NCBI GenBank assembly: GCA_014189685.1
Contig: DVAB01000017.1
Location: forward strand, 1 to 40,748
Source: Candidatus Naiadarchaeum limnaeum
Lineage (GTDB): Archaea > Undinarchaeota > Undinarchaeia > Undinarchaeales > Naiadarchaeaceae
Direction of reading: 5' to 3'
DNA length: 40,748 bases
Part shown: piece after piece, positions 1 through 7,042 of the stretch
Position numbering within the stretch: the first letter of the stretch is position 1
Layout of the letters: every line of letters starts with the position of its first letter
Translations under genes and position numbers: made by a program
Notes under the pieces: generated by a model
The model's database searches: none
The model's input: only the letters and a program-made list of their open reading frames with translations
Told to the model about the DNA's origin: nothing

Positions 1-414
1 AGGTCCCCCAGACTCTTTTATAATCTGCTCTGCCTTTAGCTTAGAGCCCCCATACATGCCTTTGGGATTGAGAACAACATCATATGTACTGATGTAAATA
101 ATTTTTTGTACAGAATTAGTTTTTGCTGCGTTTACTATATTTTGAGTTCCATAGACATTGACTTTTTCAAAGTCTTCTTTTTTTGTACTATTTATAACAG
201 CAGCAGCATGGACTATAATGTCTATTCCCTCCGTAGCATGGACCAAAGAACTGCTATCTAAAAGATCTCCTAAAACATTGATAACTCCTTTACTAAAATA
301 ATAGGTTGGAACCTTTCTAACTAGCGCCTTTATATTATGACCCTGGGCGACTAAGCTTTTGGTTAAGTGTTTTCCAAGAAAGCCGCTAGCACCAGTAACT
401 AGGAATGCCATCAT
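1..414 (-). CDS. NAD-dependent epimerase/dehydratase, partial (C-terminus beyond window)
   Basis: This is the N-terminal 138 residues of an extended short-chain dehydrogenase (NAD-dependent epimerase family); the rest lies to the left of the window. The Rossmann nucleotide-binding motif GASGFLG is at residues 8-14, and the catalytic YxxxK appears as YGGSK around residues 120-124. HAAA and NVYGTQN segments, typical of the family, lie between them. The start ATG (412-414) overlaps the stop codon of the upstream radical SAM gene as ATGA, so the two are co-transcribed. A second in-frame ATG follows directly. The substrate (nucleotide sugar, sterol-like or other) cannot be told from this fragment. 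Confidence 0.85.
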   Translation of the reverse strand, partial: MMAFLVTGASGFLGKHLTKSLVAQGHNIKALVRKVPTYYFSKGVINVLGDLLDSSSLVHATEGIDIIVHAAAVINSTKKEDFEKVNVYGTQNIVNAAKTNSVQKIIYISTYDVVLNPKGMYGGSKLKAEQIIKESGGP

Positions 415-1715
415 GATGACCAAAATAAGCGACGAAAATATGCCAAAATATAACGAGACCGCAAATAATATTGGGTAAACATTTTATCGTTATAGTGTTC
501 AATTTCATACTTGCTTAAATTTTTATGTTCGAAAACAGAGTGAAAAGAATCCCATTTATCAAGATTATCTTCAAAAATATTGTCTTTTAGATTTTCGTAA
601 AAAAGTGTGCCTGGGAACGGTGTTGCAACAGTAAAATTGGCAACTGGCGTGTTCAAGCGCTTAGCATATTTAAGTGTTTGGGCAATTGTTTCGTGATTGT
701 CATCAGGAAGTCCTATAATATAAAAGGCACATACTTTAATGTGTTTTTTATCACAATAGCTAATAATTTCCTCCTGATGTTTAATCGCAATTGGGATTCT
801 GTTAGCTAGCTTAATAATTTCTTCATTAGCAGACTCTATTCCAACTTTGATAGTTCTCATGCCTGCCTCATAAAATAAGTCAATAGTTTCTTTGTCGAGG
901 TGGTCCAATCTGGTTTCACACATCCATGGGATTTTTAATCCTCGTTTAATGATCTCTTCCGCAATAGCTTTTGCATTCTTTTTATGACCAGTGAATAGTG
1001 GGTCCCTGAACGTAATCGCCTTGGCATCATAGTTTTTTATTAAATACTCAATTTCGTCCACAACTTTTTGAGGCGATCTAATGCTATGCTTGTCGCCAAT
1101 GACCAAATAAGGGCAATAATTACAATGGTAAAAGCAGCCACGACTTCCCTGAACAAAAAGAGTTGGCCTTCCTTCAAGCAAGATAGAATTGCCAAACTTG
1201 TGATAATCGAAAAGGTCCCATGCAGGGTAGGGTAATTCGTCTAAAACCACTGGCCTTATTTGCACTTGGCCTTCTGGGATGTTGCCAGTTTTAGCTATGT
1301 CTATTAAAATACTTTCAGGATCACCTAGGGCAATAAAGTCCACATATGGCTCAAAGAGATGGGGCATTGCTTTAGGAAAAGGGCCCATAACGCCGATTTT
1401 AGCCTTGGTTTCCTTGCGAATGCGCCTAATGTACTGAATTTCATTGCTATAGTCTGCCATTGATGGCTGAATTAGATATAGATCGGCATCTATAATTTCA
1501 TTAGTTATTGCTTTAACTTCGTGGCCCTCCTTTCTGAATATGGCACCAGCATAGGCATAGGAGATTAAGGGCCAGATTTCGTTTCTTTTTCTGATACTTC
1601 TAAATATTTTTGAGAAAATAGAATTCCCTGTAGTAAAACCACCGCCAAAACCACCCGCATAGTCTTTATTCAAGACTAAATTTGGATTTTCTAATGTTAG
1701 TAGAGCAACTTTCAT
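411..1715 (-). CDS. Radical SAM protein with B12-binding-like N-terminal region
   Basis: A 434-residue radical SAM enzyme. The 4Fe-4S cysteines are C194, C198 and C201 in the motif CFYHCNYC. The N-terminal 140 residues look like the cobalamin-binding-like Rossmann region found in many such enzymes (segments AGAIFRKEGHEV and IGVMGPFP), but no clear DxHxxG cobalamin motif is visible. A GIES segment and an IIGLPDDNHET segment fit the radical SAM barrel. The reading frame is open 48 codons further upstream, but the ATG at 1713-1715 is preferred because a TATA box lies about 30 bases before it and the extension would overlap the next gene. The epimerase follows with a 4-base overlap. The substrate is unknown; modification of a lipid, sugar or cofactor is possible. 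Confidence 0.85.
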   Translation of the reverse strand: MKVALLTLENPNLVLNKDYAGGFGGGFTTGNSIFSKIFRSIRKRNEIWPLISYAYAGAIFRKEGHEVKAITNEIIDADLYLIQPSMADYSNEIQYIRRIRKETKAKIGVMGPFPKAMPHLFEPYVDFIALGDPESILIDIAKTGNIPEGQVQIRPVVLDELPYPAWDLFDYHKFGNSILLEGRPTLFVQGSRGCFYHCNYCPYLVIGDKHSIRSPQKVVDEIEYLIKNYDAKAITFRDPLFTGHKKNAKAIAEEIIKRGLKIPWMCETRLDHLDKETIDLFYEAGMRTIKVGIESANEEIIKLANRIPIAIKHQEEIISYCDKKHIKVCAFYIIGLPDDNHETIAQTLKYAKRLNTPVANFTVATPFPGTLFYENLKDNIFEDNLDKWDSFHSVFEHKNLSKYEIEHYNDKMFTQYYLRSRYILAYFRRLFWSS

Positions 1716-1740
1716 GACTGTTCTGTATAATACTAACCCC

Positions 1741-1750
1741 CCTATATAAA
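1741..1750 (-). promoter_or_regulatory. TATA box of the radical SAM operon
   Basis: The minus strand reads TTTATATAGG, centred about 30 bases before the ATG at 1715, which fits an archaeal TATA box with a leaderless or near-leaderless transcript. A second TTTATATAG lies about 10 bases further upstream. Confidence 0.5.
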
Positions 1751-1846
1751 TTTCTATATAAAGGTTGTGATTAAAAAGTGTAGCACATGTAAATCTTTTT
1801 AAATGAGTTAAGCATAAAGAACCAAAGTGGAAAATAGTGAGGTAAG

Positions 1847-2335
1847 ATGCTAACTCCAAAACAAATTGGTATAATTAATTTCGGATTGAGTATTTTGCTT
1901 GCAGTGATAGTCATTTCAAGCTATTTTACGATTCAGGATTTAGTTAGAAAGGAAGGCGGCGAATGCCCGCTTGGAAAAGAGTGCCCTGTTCATGAGGCTT
2001 TTCCAATTCAAACAATTATTGGTTTACTAGTTGTTTCAGCTCTTGCAATTACGGGATTAATGCTAATTGTGCAGCCTGAAACAAAATTCAGAATTCCACA
2101 ATTTGGAGAAAGAAGAAAATCTGAATTCGATATAATGCTATCTGCGCTTAGCAGTGATGAACAGAAAGTCCTAAGGATTTTAAAAGAGCAACCTGGAACT
2201 CCGCAAAATACTCTCCGCCTGAAAACCGATTTCTCAAAATCAAAGTTAAGCATGCTATTGAAAGATTTGGAAACGCGAGGATTGGTAAAGAAAGAGGCAG
2301 AGGGGAAGACTTTTAGAGTTTATTTGAAAAAGTAA
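1847..2335 (+). CDS. Membrane-anchored winged-helix regulator with extracytoplasmic Cys loop
   Basis: A 162-residue protein with two membrane helices (about 8-28 and 55-75) and a C-terminal winged-helix domain (about 95-160; LLKDLETRGLVKK is the recognition helix and wing). This layout matches archaeal membrane-bound MarR-like regulators. The loop between the helices holds two Cys and a His (CPLGKECPVH), which could sense metal or redox state outside the cell; that is inference. A GAGGTAAG ribosome binding site (1839-1846) precedes the ATG. It is divergent from the radical SAM gene and lies directly upstream of the metal/redox cluster that starts at 2454, so it is the likely regulator of that cluster. 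Confidence 0.8.
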   Translation: MLTPKQIGIINFGLSILLAVIVISSYFTIQDLVRKEGGECPLGKECPVHEAFPIQTIIGLLVVSALAITGLMLIVQPETKFRIPQFGERRKSEFDIMLSALSSDEQKVLRILKEQPGTPQNTLRLKTDFSKSKLSMLLKDLETRGLVKKEAEGKTFRVYLKK

Positions 2336-2343
2336 TTTAAAAT

Positions 2344-2390
2344 CGATTTGAACGATTTTGAACAATAATTAGACGATTTAGCTGATTTTA
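2344..2390 (+). promoter_or_regulatory. Paired CGATTT direct repeats, possible operator
   Basis: CGATTT occurs at 2344, 2353 and 2374, with TGATTT at 2383. This makes two copies of a CGATTT-N3-YGATTT unit offset by 30 bases (about three helical turns). They lie 30-80 bases upstream of the TATA box of the metal/redox operon, where an archaeal activator could bind. A T-run at 2394-2399 could end the upstream transcript. The assignment to the winged-helix regulator next door is inference. Confidence 0.4.
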
Positions 2391-2418
2391 AGCTTTTTTG
2401 GAGGACTGTTTAGACCTT

Positions 2419-2428
2419 AACATATATC
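2419..2428 (+). promoter_or_regulatory. TATA box of the metal/redox operon
   Basis: The sequence AACATATATC is centred about 30 bases before the ATG at 2454, giving a near-leaderless transcript for the first gene of the operon. Downstream genes are spaced by 0-50 bases or overlap. Confidence 0.4.
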
Positions 2429-2453
2429 GCATTACTATTTCATAGATTTGCAC

Positions 2454-2969
2454 ATGGAAGGAGAAAAGAAAAGCAATTATGCTGTAATTGCAGTCGCGAT
2501 TGTTTTTGTAATAGGATTGGCAGTTTATACACAGTACAGGATCAGCGCCACAAACACAGAGCTCGATAGAGTTGCAATAACAATGGCAACAGCAGCGCAA
2601 AGTGGAACTCAGCAAGCAGAGCCTCGGGGAATAAGCCAGCAGATGGAGATAAACTACAATACAGATGGATACAACACTTTGCTCAAATATTACAAATCTA
2701 TAAATCTAGATGCAGAGCAGAGCAAAAAAGTTGCAGGCTTAGATGTTGAGCTTCCTTGTTGCGGATTCCAGAAAATTGTAACAAAGACTGATGGAACTGC
2801 TGATTTTCCTGGAAGCTGTCATTGCGGCCACCACGATGCAATGTACGGATTGGCAAAGTACATGGTGCAAAAGGGATACAGCAGAGAGGAAATGCAAAAG
2901 GAGCTCGATGTTTGGAAAGAGGTTTTCTTCCCAACACAGGGCGGAGGCAACTTAGGAGGCTGCGCATAA
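2454..2969 (+). CDS. Membrane-anchored CC...CHCGHH domain protein, unknown function
   Basis: A 171-residue protein with one N-terminal membrane helix (about 9-27) and an outside domain. I do not recognise a named family. The domain has a vicinal Cys pair (PCC, C102-C103), then C122, C124, H126 and H127 in CHCGHH, followed by a helical segment ending in VWKEVFFP. The same order of motifs recurs in the protein at 7043-7996, so the two are paralogues. The Cys and His residues suggest binding of a soft metal such as copper, or thiol redox chemistry. The protein ends in GGGNLGGCA, with a Cys one residue from the end. The ATG at 2454 is preferred over an in-frame TTG two codons earlier. First gene of the operon. 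Confidence 0.75.
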   Translation: MEGEKKSNYAVIAVAIVFVIGLAVYTQYRISATNTELDRVAITMATAAQSGTQQAEPRGISQQMEINYNTDGYNTLLKYYKSINLDAEQSKKVAGLDVELPCCGFQKIVTKTDGTADFPGSCHCGHHDAMYGLAKYMVQKGYSREEMQKELDVWKEVFFPTQGGGNLGGCA

Positions 2970-2971
2970 TA

Positions 2972-3208
2972 ATGAAAAAAAGCGAATTTGTTTTGGTTGT
3001 GCTTGTAATTCTGCTGTTAGCAGTAACAGTGGTGCAGGCATATCAAATCACAAGCCTAAATTCAAAAGCAACTGCGCTTGCTACCGGCAACTTCAAAGTA
3101 GGTGGGGGGGCAGAATTCTCATCATATGATGAGATGATGGCTGAACACCACGGCGGCGAAGCACAAGCACCAACAGCACCTGCACAGGGAATTGGTGGAT
3201 GCGGCTAG
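2972..3208 (+). CDS. Small secreted or membrane-anchored His/Met protein with GGCG tail
   Basis: A 78-residue protein with a signal anchor or signal peptide (about 6-24) and a short outside part that contains MMAEHHGG and ends in GIGGCG. The cluster of Met, His and a near-terminal Cys resembles ligands for Cu(I), but no known family is recognised. It starts 2 bases after the previous stop, behind a strong ribosome binding site (AGGAGG at 2955-2960). The frame stays open upstream into the previous gene, but the ATG at 2972 gives the clean signal sequence. The tail resembles those of the proteins at 2454 and 7043. Confidence 0.7.
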   Translation: MKKSEFVLVVLVILLLAVTVVQAYQITSLNSKATALATGNFKVGGGAEFSSYDEMMAEHHGGEAQAPTAPAQGIGGCG

Positions 3209-3214
3209 AAACAG

Positions 3215-3793
3215 ATGAGCAAAGTAATATCAGATACAAAAATTTGCTTAGCCGCGCTACTTATTTTGGCTATCCTAATTGGGGGAAATTTCTTTATAAA
3301 AGGATTTTCTTCTCCCATAAATTTCAATAACGCAGTTGGAAAAGCAGCCCCTGAATTTAGTTTAGAAGATATTAATGCCAAAACAATAAAACTTAGTGAC
3401 TTGCGTGGAAAAAATGTTATCTTATTTTTCAATGAGGGCGCAATGTGCTATCCCTCTTGCTGGAATCAAATGCTTGAGCTGGCAAAAGATAGCAGGCTTA
3501 ACAATGAGAAAACAGCTTCTTTTTCAATTGTCATTGATACAAAGGAAGAGTGGGAAAGAATAACTAAGCAAATGCCAGAATTTTCTCAGACAAAGATCCT
3601 TTTTGATACGACAAAAAAAGTATCAACTGACTATGGAGTTCTTACGCTGCCTTCTTCAATGCATGTGGGCTCAATGCCTGGACATAGCTATGTCATTATC
3701 GACAAAAACGGAATACTCAGATATGTTTTTGATGATCCTAATATGGGGATAAGAAACGATATGCTATCCGCTGAAGTTACAAAGCTAATATAA
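3215..3793 (+). CDS. Membrane-anchored redoxin (AhpC/TSA or SCO-like) with CxxxC
   Basis: A 192-residue protein with an N-terminal membrane helix (about 9-28) and a thioredoxin-fold domain. APEFSLEDINAKTIKLSDLRGK is the usual redoxin entry, and the active site is MCYPSCW with C78 and C82 four apart. This CxxxC spacing, and a His in PGHSYVIIDKNG (H157), recall SCO-type copper chaperones, while the overall sequence is closer to the peroxiredoxin/redoxin group. It may pass electrons from the CcdA-like protein encoded 10 bases downstream, or deliver copper. Both roles are inferred from motifs and neighbours. Confidence 0.75.
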   Translation: MSKVISDTKICLAALLILAILIGGNFFIKGFSSPINFNNAVGKAAPEFSLEDINAKTIKLSDLRGKNVILFFNEGAMCYPSCWNQMLELAKDSRLNNEKTASFSIVIDTKEEWERITKQMPEFSQTKILFDTTKKVSTDYGVLTLPSSMHVGSMPGHSYVIIDKNGILRYVFDDPNMGIRNDMLSAEVTKLI

Positions 3794-3803
3794 GTTATAG
3801 GAA

Positions 3804-4676
3804 ATGGAACTACTGATTGGAACATCGCTCATAAGCGCTTTCATCGCGGGAATAGCTTCGCTTTTTGCGCCCTGCTGCATAACTGTTTTGTTGCCAACTT
3901 ATCTTGCATCAGTATTTAGAGAGCGAAAAACAGTTTTCTTAATGACTTTTATCTTTTTGCTTGGATTGCTTGCAGTTTTCCTTCCTCTTGGGCTTGGATT
4001 CGCAGGATTGGGGCAGCTATTTTCACAATACCATAATCTCATTTTTGCCATAGGAAGTTTATTCCTCGTATCCCTTGGAATTTCTTTACTAGTTGGAAAG
4101 CATTTTTCGCTTCCATTTTCTATGCAGGTTAATATGCCAACTCAAAGCACAACTTCGGTATTTGGCTTGGGGATATTTTCAGGATTTGCAACACTCTGCT
4201 GCGCGCCTGTTTTAGCAGGTGTGCTGGCACTCTCAATACTGCCTGGCTCAATATTTTGGGGTGGAATGTACTCATTGGCATATGTAATTGGAATGACACT
4301 GCCGCTTTTCTTTTTGGCATCTTTTTTGGATAAAACAAAAATAATGAGCAAACTTGGAATCTTGAAAAAGAGATTTTCGTATATGATTGCGGGGAATAAA
4401 ATAAATCTTTCAGTGGCAGATATGATTGCAGGCATTACTTTCCTTACAATGGGGGCAATCATTTTCTATCTTGCCCAAACAAACCAACTTATTTCGCATT
4501 CCTCAACACAGCTCTCAATCAATATATTCATGGCTAAACTCAACATTGCAGTTGGAAGTTTTGCTGAAAGCATCCCACTATTTGTATGGGTTTTGATATT
4601 TGCGGCTATTCTCGGTGTTATTGTGAAAATAGCACTTCAAAAAATAAAACAAACAAGGGGCAAGAAAAAATGGTAA
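3804..4676 (+). CDS. CcdA/DsbD-like thiol-disulfide membrane transporter
   Basis: A 290-residue protein with six to eight membrane helices, matching the CcdA/DsbD transmembrane family that moves reducing power from cytoplasmic thioredoxin to proteins outside. The two conserved Cys positions are each doubled: APCC at 22-25 and LCCAP at 131-135, where most family members have single Cys residues next to Pro. The C-terminus adds a further membrane helix (about 260-280) before a basic tail. The redoxin just upstream is the likely partner. The stop overlaps the next ATG. Confidence 0.8.
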   Translation: MELLIGTSLISAFIAGIASLFAPCCITVLLPTYLASVFRERKTVFLMTFIFLLGLLAVFLPLGLGFAGLGQLFSQYHNLIFAIGSLFLVSLGISLLVGKHFSLPFSMQVNMPTQSTTSVFGLGIFSGFATLCCAPVLAGVLALSILPGSIFWGGMYSLAYVIGMTLPLFFLASFLDKTKIMSKLGILKKRFSYMIAGNKINLSVADMIAGITFLTMGAIIFYLAQTNQLISHSSTQLSINIFMAKLNIAVGSFAESIPLFVWVLIFAAILGVIVKIALQKIKQTRGKKKW

Positions 4677-5176
4677 TCTGCATAGTTGCACTATTGGTAT
4701 TTGGAATAGCAGGGATTTTCAGCGCCACCCACAGGAAAATGTTTTATCAGGCGCTTCATTGCTTAAAGAGAAATATTATGCTGCGCCCCTGTGAAACAGG
4801 ATTTGACAGAAAATTAAAATATTCGATTGCGCGCCGAGTTTACAAATTCCCAAGATTGCATGATTTTGTTTACAGGCATTTTAATCTTTTTTCATGGCTT
4901 CTAGTCATTTTACTATTTGGAAGTTTATTCGTTAGCGCGCGCGGGCTTTATTATTTAGCCACTGAAAAAACCTGCGACCCCAATAATCCTGAGGGATGCC
5001 CATTGAGCAAAATAGCGGGCTATAATAAAACACAAGGCAATTGCGAAGTAAATATAGCTGCGGAGATAAAATCAAATCTATGTGAAGTCCCGCCCGGCTA
5101 TACCAACGAAAGCTGGTATGAGCACATGAGTCATCATCCAGATAGATATAAGGAATGTTTAAAAAATGAAACATAA
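4670..5176 (+). CDS. Cys/His-rich membrane protein, unknown function
   Basis: A 168-residue protein with two membrane helices (about 2-19 and 72-92). The part between is basic and holds RPCETGFD; the C-terminal tail contains C102, C110, C125, C138 and C163 plus EHMSHH. I know of no characterised function; similar proteins often sit beside CcdA-like genes, but I cannot check that here. The ATG at 4670 overlaps the CcdA stop (TAA at 4674-4676), showing translational coupling. The tail has motifs (CDPNNPEGCPL) that loosely resemble the Cys loop of the regulator at 1847 (GECPLGKECPV). Confidence 0.7.
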   Translation: MVICIVALLVFGIAGIFSATHRKMFYQALHCLKRNIMLRPCETGFDRKLKYSIARRVYKFPRLHDFVYRHFNLFSWLLVILLFGSLFVSARGLYYLATEKTCDPNNPEGCPLSKIAGYNKTQGNCEVNIAAEIKSNLCEVPPGYTNESWYEHMSHHPDRYKECLKNET

Positions 5177-5582
5177 GAAACAAGGAAAATTTACGAGCAT
5201 AGGAACAACTGCTTTTACAACCCTAGGAATCACTGCGCACAATTTCTGCCACTATTTATGTTTAGGCGTGGTGGCGCTTCTAAGTGTTGCCGGAGTAAGT
5301 GTAATTGGAATGCCTTTGATGTTCCTTGAAAGCTATGCAATTTATTTCTGGGCAATGGGACTGATTTTCTTAGCAGCTAGTTTCTATTTGCTCTATACAA
5401 GGCCGCTCTGCATTTCCAAAAACGCAATACTTGCAAATAGTGGGCTACTCATAATCGCAGTCCCGATAAAAGTAGGGAGTTTAAATTATGGATTTTGGGC
5501 AGGCGGGGGTTTGGTGGTTGCAACTGCCATATATTTATACTTAAAACCTAAATTCATAATTACAAGAGGAGGCAAAAAATGA
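5166..5582 (+). CDS. Small four-helix membrane protein, MerC/MerT-like features
   Basis: A 138-residue protein with about four membrane helices. A Cys pair in the first helix (FCHYLCLG) followed by a MPLMFLE segment gives a loose likeness to mercuric-transport proteins MerC/MerT/MerF, but the match is weak and no family can be assigned firmly. It overlaps the previous gene by 11 bases and the next by 4, so it belongs to the same operon. Transport of a soft metal ion, or anchoring a redox partner, is inference. Confidence 0.65.
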   Translation: MKHKKQGKFTSIGTTAFTTLGITAHNFCHYLCLGVVALLSVAGVSVIGMPLMFLESYAIYFWAMGLIFLAASFYLLYTRPLCISKNAILANSGLLIIAVPIKVGSLNYGFWAGGGLVVATAIYLYLKPKFIITRGGKK

Positions 5583-5830
5583 CAGTACAAAAACACGAGC
5601 TTGATACAAAAAGCCTTGCCATAACAGGAGGGATTATTGGATTTATTTCAGGAATTTTGGCAGCGATTATACACGGCGGAATTGGGGTTCAATCCTACAT
5701 GGGAATGGACAGAATGATGTGGGGGAGTCCGATGTTCGCAGGATGGGGGATTGTTTGGTTTACAATAATTGGCCTGTTTTATGGATGGCTTTTGGCAGTT
5801 GTGTATAATTATGTTGTAAAGAATTTCTAA
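5579..5830 (+). CDS. Small two-helix membrane protein (possibly DUF5676-like)
   Basis: An 83-residue protein with two hydrophobic segments (about 15-36 and 53-80) separated by a Met-rich loop (YMGMDRMMWGSPM). The ending (IGLFYGWLLAVVYN) recalls the DUF5676 family of small membrane proteins, which often lie beside heavy-metal ATPases; this is memory-based and uncertain. A strong ribosome binding site (GAGGAGG) precedes the ATG, which overlaps the preceding TGA. Confidence 0.6.
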   Translation: MTVQKHELDTKSLAITGGIIGFISGILAAIIHGGIGVQSYMGMDRMMWGSPMFAGWGIVWFTIIGLFYGWLLAVVYNYVVKNF

Positions 5831-5844
5831 AAGGGGTGATAAGC

Positions 5845-6600
5845 ATGAAATTGAAAGGAAAAGTAGCAATTGTTACAGGCTCTACTCGTGGAATTGGAAA
5901 AGCAATTGCAATAAGGTTTGCAAAAGAGGGCGCTAGGGTTGTGGTAAACGGTGTTTCTGATATAAAAAAGTGCGATGATGTTGTAAAAGAAATTAAAAAG
6001 TTTAGCGGAGAAGCAATTTCTATTCTTGCCGATGTCTCAAAAAAGGCAGATGTTGAAAAGATGATTTCTGAAACAGTGAAAAAATTCGGCCGCATTGATA
6101 TAATAGTTAACAACGCAGGAATTCTTGATATGAGCGATTTCCTCAGTTTAACAGAGGAGCACTGGGACCGCATTTTAGCTGTTGATTTAAAAGGAACATT
6201 TCTTTGCATGCAAGCTGCAGCAAAACAAATGATAAAACAGGGGAAAAATGGAAAAATAGTGAACATTTCAAGCATTGCAGGATTTGTCGGATTTACAAGG
6301 CTTGCTCATTACTGCGCAGCTAAGGCAGGAGTTATTGAATTAACAAAAGAGGTTGCGATTGAACTTGCGCCGCACAAAATAAATGTAAATGCAATCGCCC
6401 CGGGAGCAATTGAAACTGATATGACAAAAGATATTCTTGCAGACCCGCAGGCACTTAAAGGATTCCTTGGATTAATACCACTCGGAAGAATTGGAAAGCC
6501 AGAAGATATTGCAAGCGCAGCTTTGTTTTTGGCAAGTGATGATGCGAATTATGTTACAGGTGCAACTTTAATAGTAGATGGGGGATGGACGATACAATAA
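5845..6600 (+). CDS. Short-chain dehydrogenase/reductase, FabG-like
   Basis: A 251-residue classical SDR oxidoreductase. The NAD(P)-binding motif TGSTRGIG is at 11-18, NNAG at 89-92, the catalytic Ser at 142-143 (NISSIAG), and Tyr156/Lys160 in YCAAK. The ending LIVDGGW is typical of 3-oxoacyl-ACP reductase-like proteins. Ordinary archaea lack bacterial fatty acid synthesis, so a different substrate or gene acquisition from bacteria is likely. The ATG at 5845 has a ribosome binding site (AAGGGGTGAT); an in-frame GTG lies three codons earlier. Its place in a metal/redox cluster is unexplained. Confidence 0.85.
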   Translation: MKLKGKVAIVTGSTRGIGKAIAIRFAKEGARVVVNGVSDIKKCDDVVKEIKKFSGEAISILADVSKKADVEKMISETVKKFGRIDIIVNNAGILDMSDFLSLTEEHWDRILAVDLKGTFLCMQAAAKQMIKQGKNGKIVNISSIAGFVGFTRLAHYCAAKAGVIELTKEVAIELAPHKINVNAIAPGAIETDMTKDILADPQALKGFLGLIPLGRIGKPEDIASAALFLASDDANYVTGATLIVDGGWTIQ

Positions 6601-6643
6601 GCGTTGTAGAAAGAATAAATAGTATGAATTAATAAAGCGTGCT

Positions 6644-6787
6644 ATGGCAACCGACCCAGTATGCAAAATGGAAGTTCCTGAAAAGGAAATGGATTCAATT
6701 AGAACAAAGTATGGCACAAAAATACTTTTCTTTTGCAGCGATTCGTGCAAGAAAAATTTTGAGAAAGACCCTTCGAAATACACTTAA
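6644..6787 (+). CDS. Small YHS-domain protein
   Basis: A 47-residue protein that is a single YHS/TRASH-like metal-binding module. DPVCKMEV at 4-11 and FFCSDSCKKNF at 28-38 give the three conserved Cys of the fold, and the protein ends soon after KDPSKYT. Such modules occur alone or fused to Cu(I) ATPases, and one is fused to the ATPase encoded at 8010 in this cluster. It may act as a cytoplasmic copper carrier for that pump; this is inference. Confidence 0.8.
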   Translation: MATDPVCKMEVPEKEMDSIRTKYGTKILFFCSDSCKKNFEKDPSKYT

Positions 6788-6805
6788 ATTGAGAGGAGGT
6801 GAAAA

Positions 6806-6997
6806 ATGACTTTAAATGAAATCGCATTATTCCTGGCCGGTGGATTCACGTGGGATGTTGTATTGCATCTTGCACTTGCAGCTTCAAGAACTAAAGTAAA
6901 AATGTTCGGCATTACATTTACGGGGGGACACAATAAAACTCTGGCCATAACCAATGCAATTATAGCAGTATTGCTGCTGTGGTACGCGCTTGCCTAA
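6806..6997 (+). CDS. Small two-helix membrane protein, unknown
   Basis: A 63-residue protein with two hydrophobic segments (about 5-28 and 43-62) joined by a short basic loop. A strong ribosome binding site (GAGGAGGTG at 6793-6801) and position between two metal-related genes support that it is real. No family is recognised. Confidence 0.6.
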   Translation: MTLNEIALFLAGGFTWDVVLHLALAASRTKVKMFGITFTGGHNKTLAITNAIIAVLLLWYALA

Positions 6998-7042
6998 GAT
7001 AGGTATTTGAGTGGCCTTCTAACTATATTTAATTTTTAAAAA

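Noticed and set aside
1716-1859. N-terminal extension of the radical SAM frame
   Set aside because: The 48 extra codons overlap the divergent gene start and run through the TATA box; the enzyme begins naturally at MKVALLTLENP.
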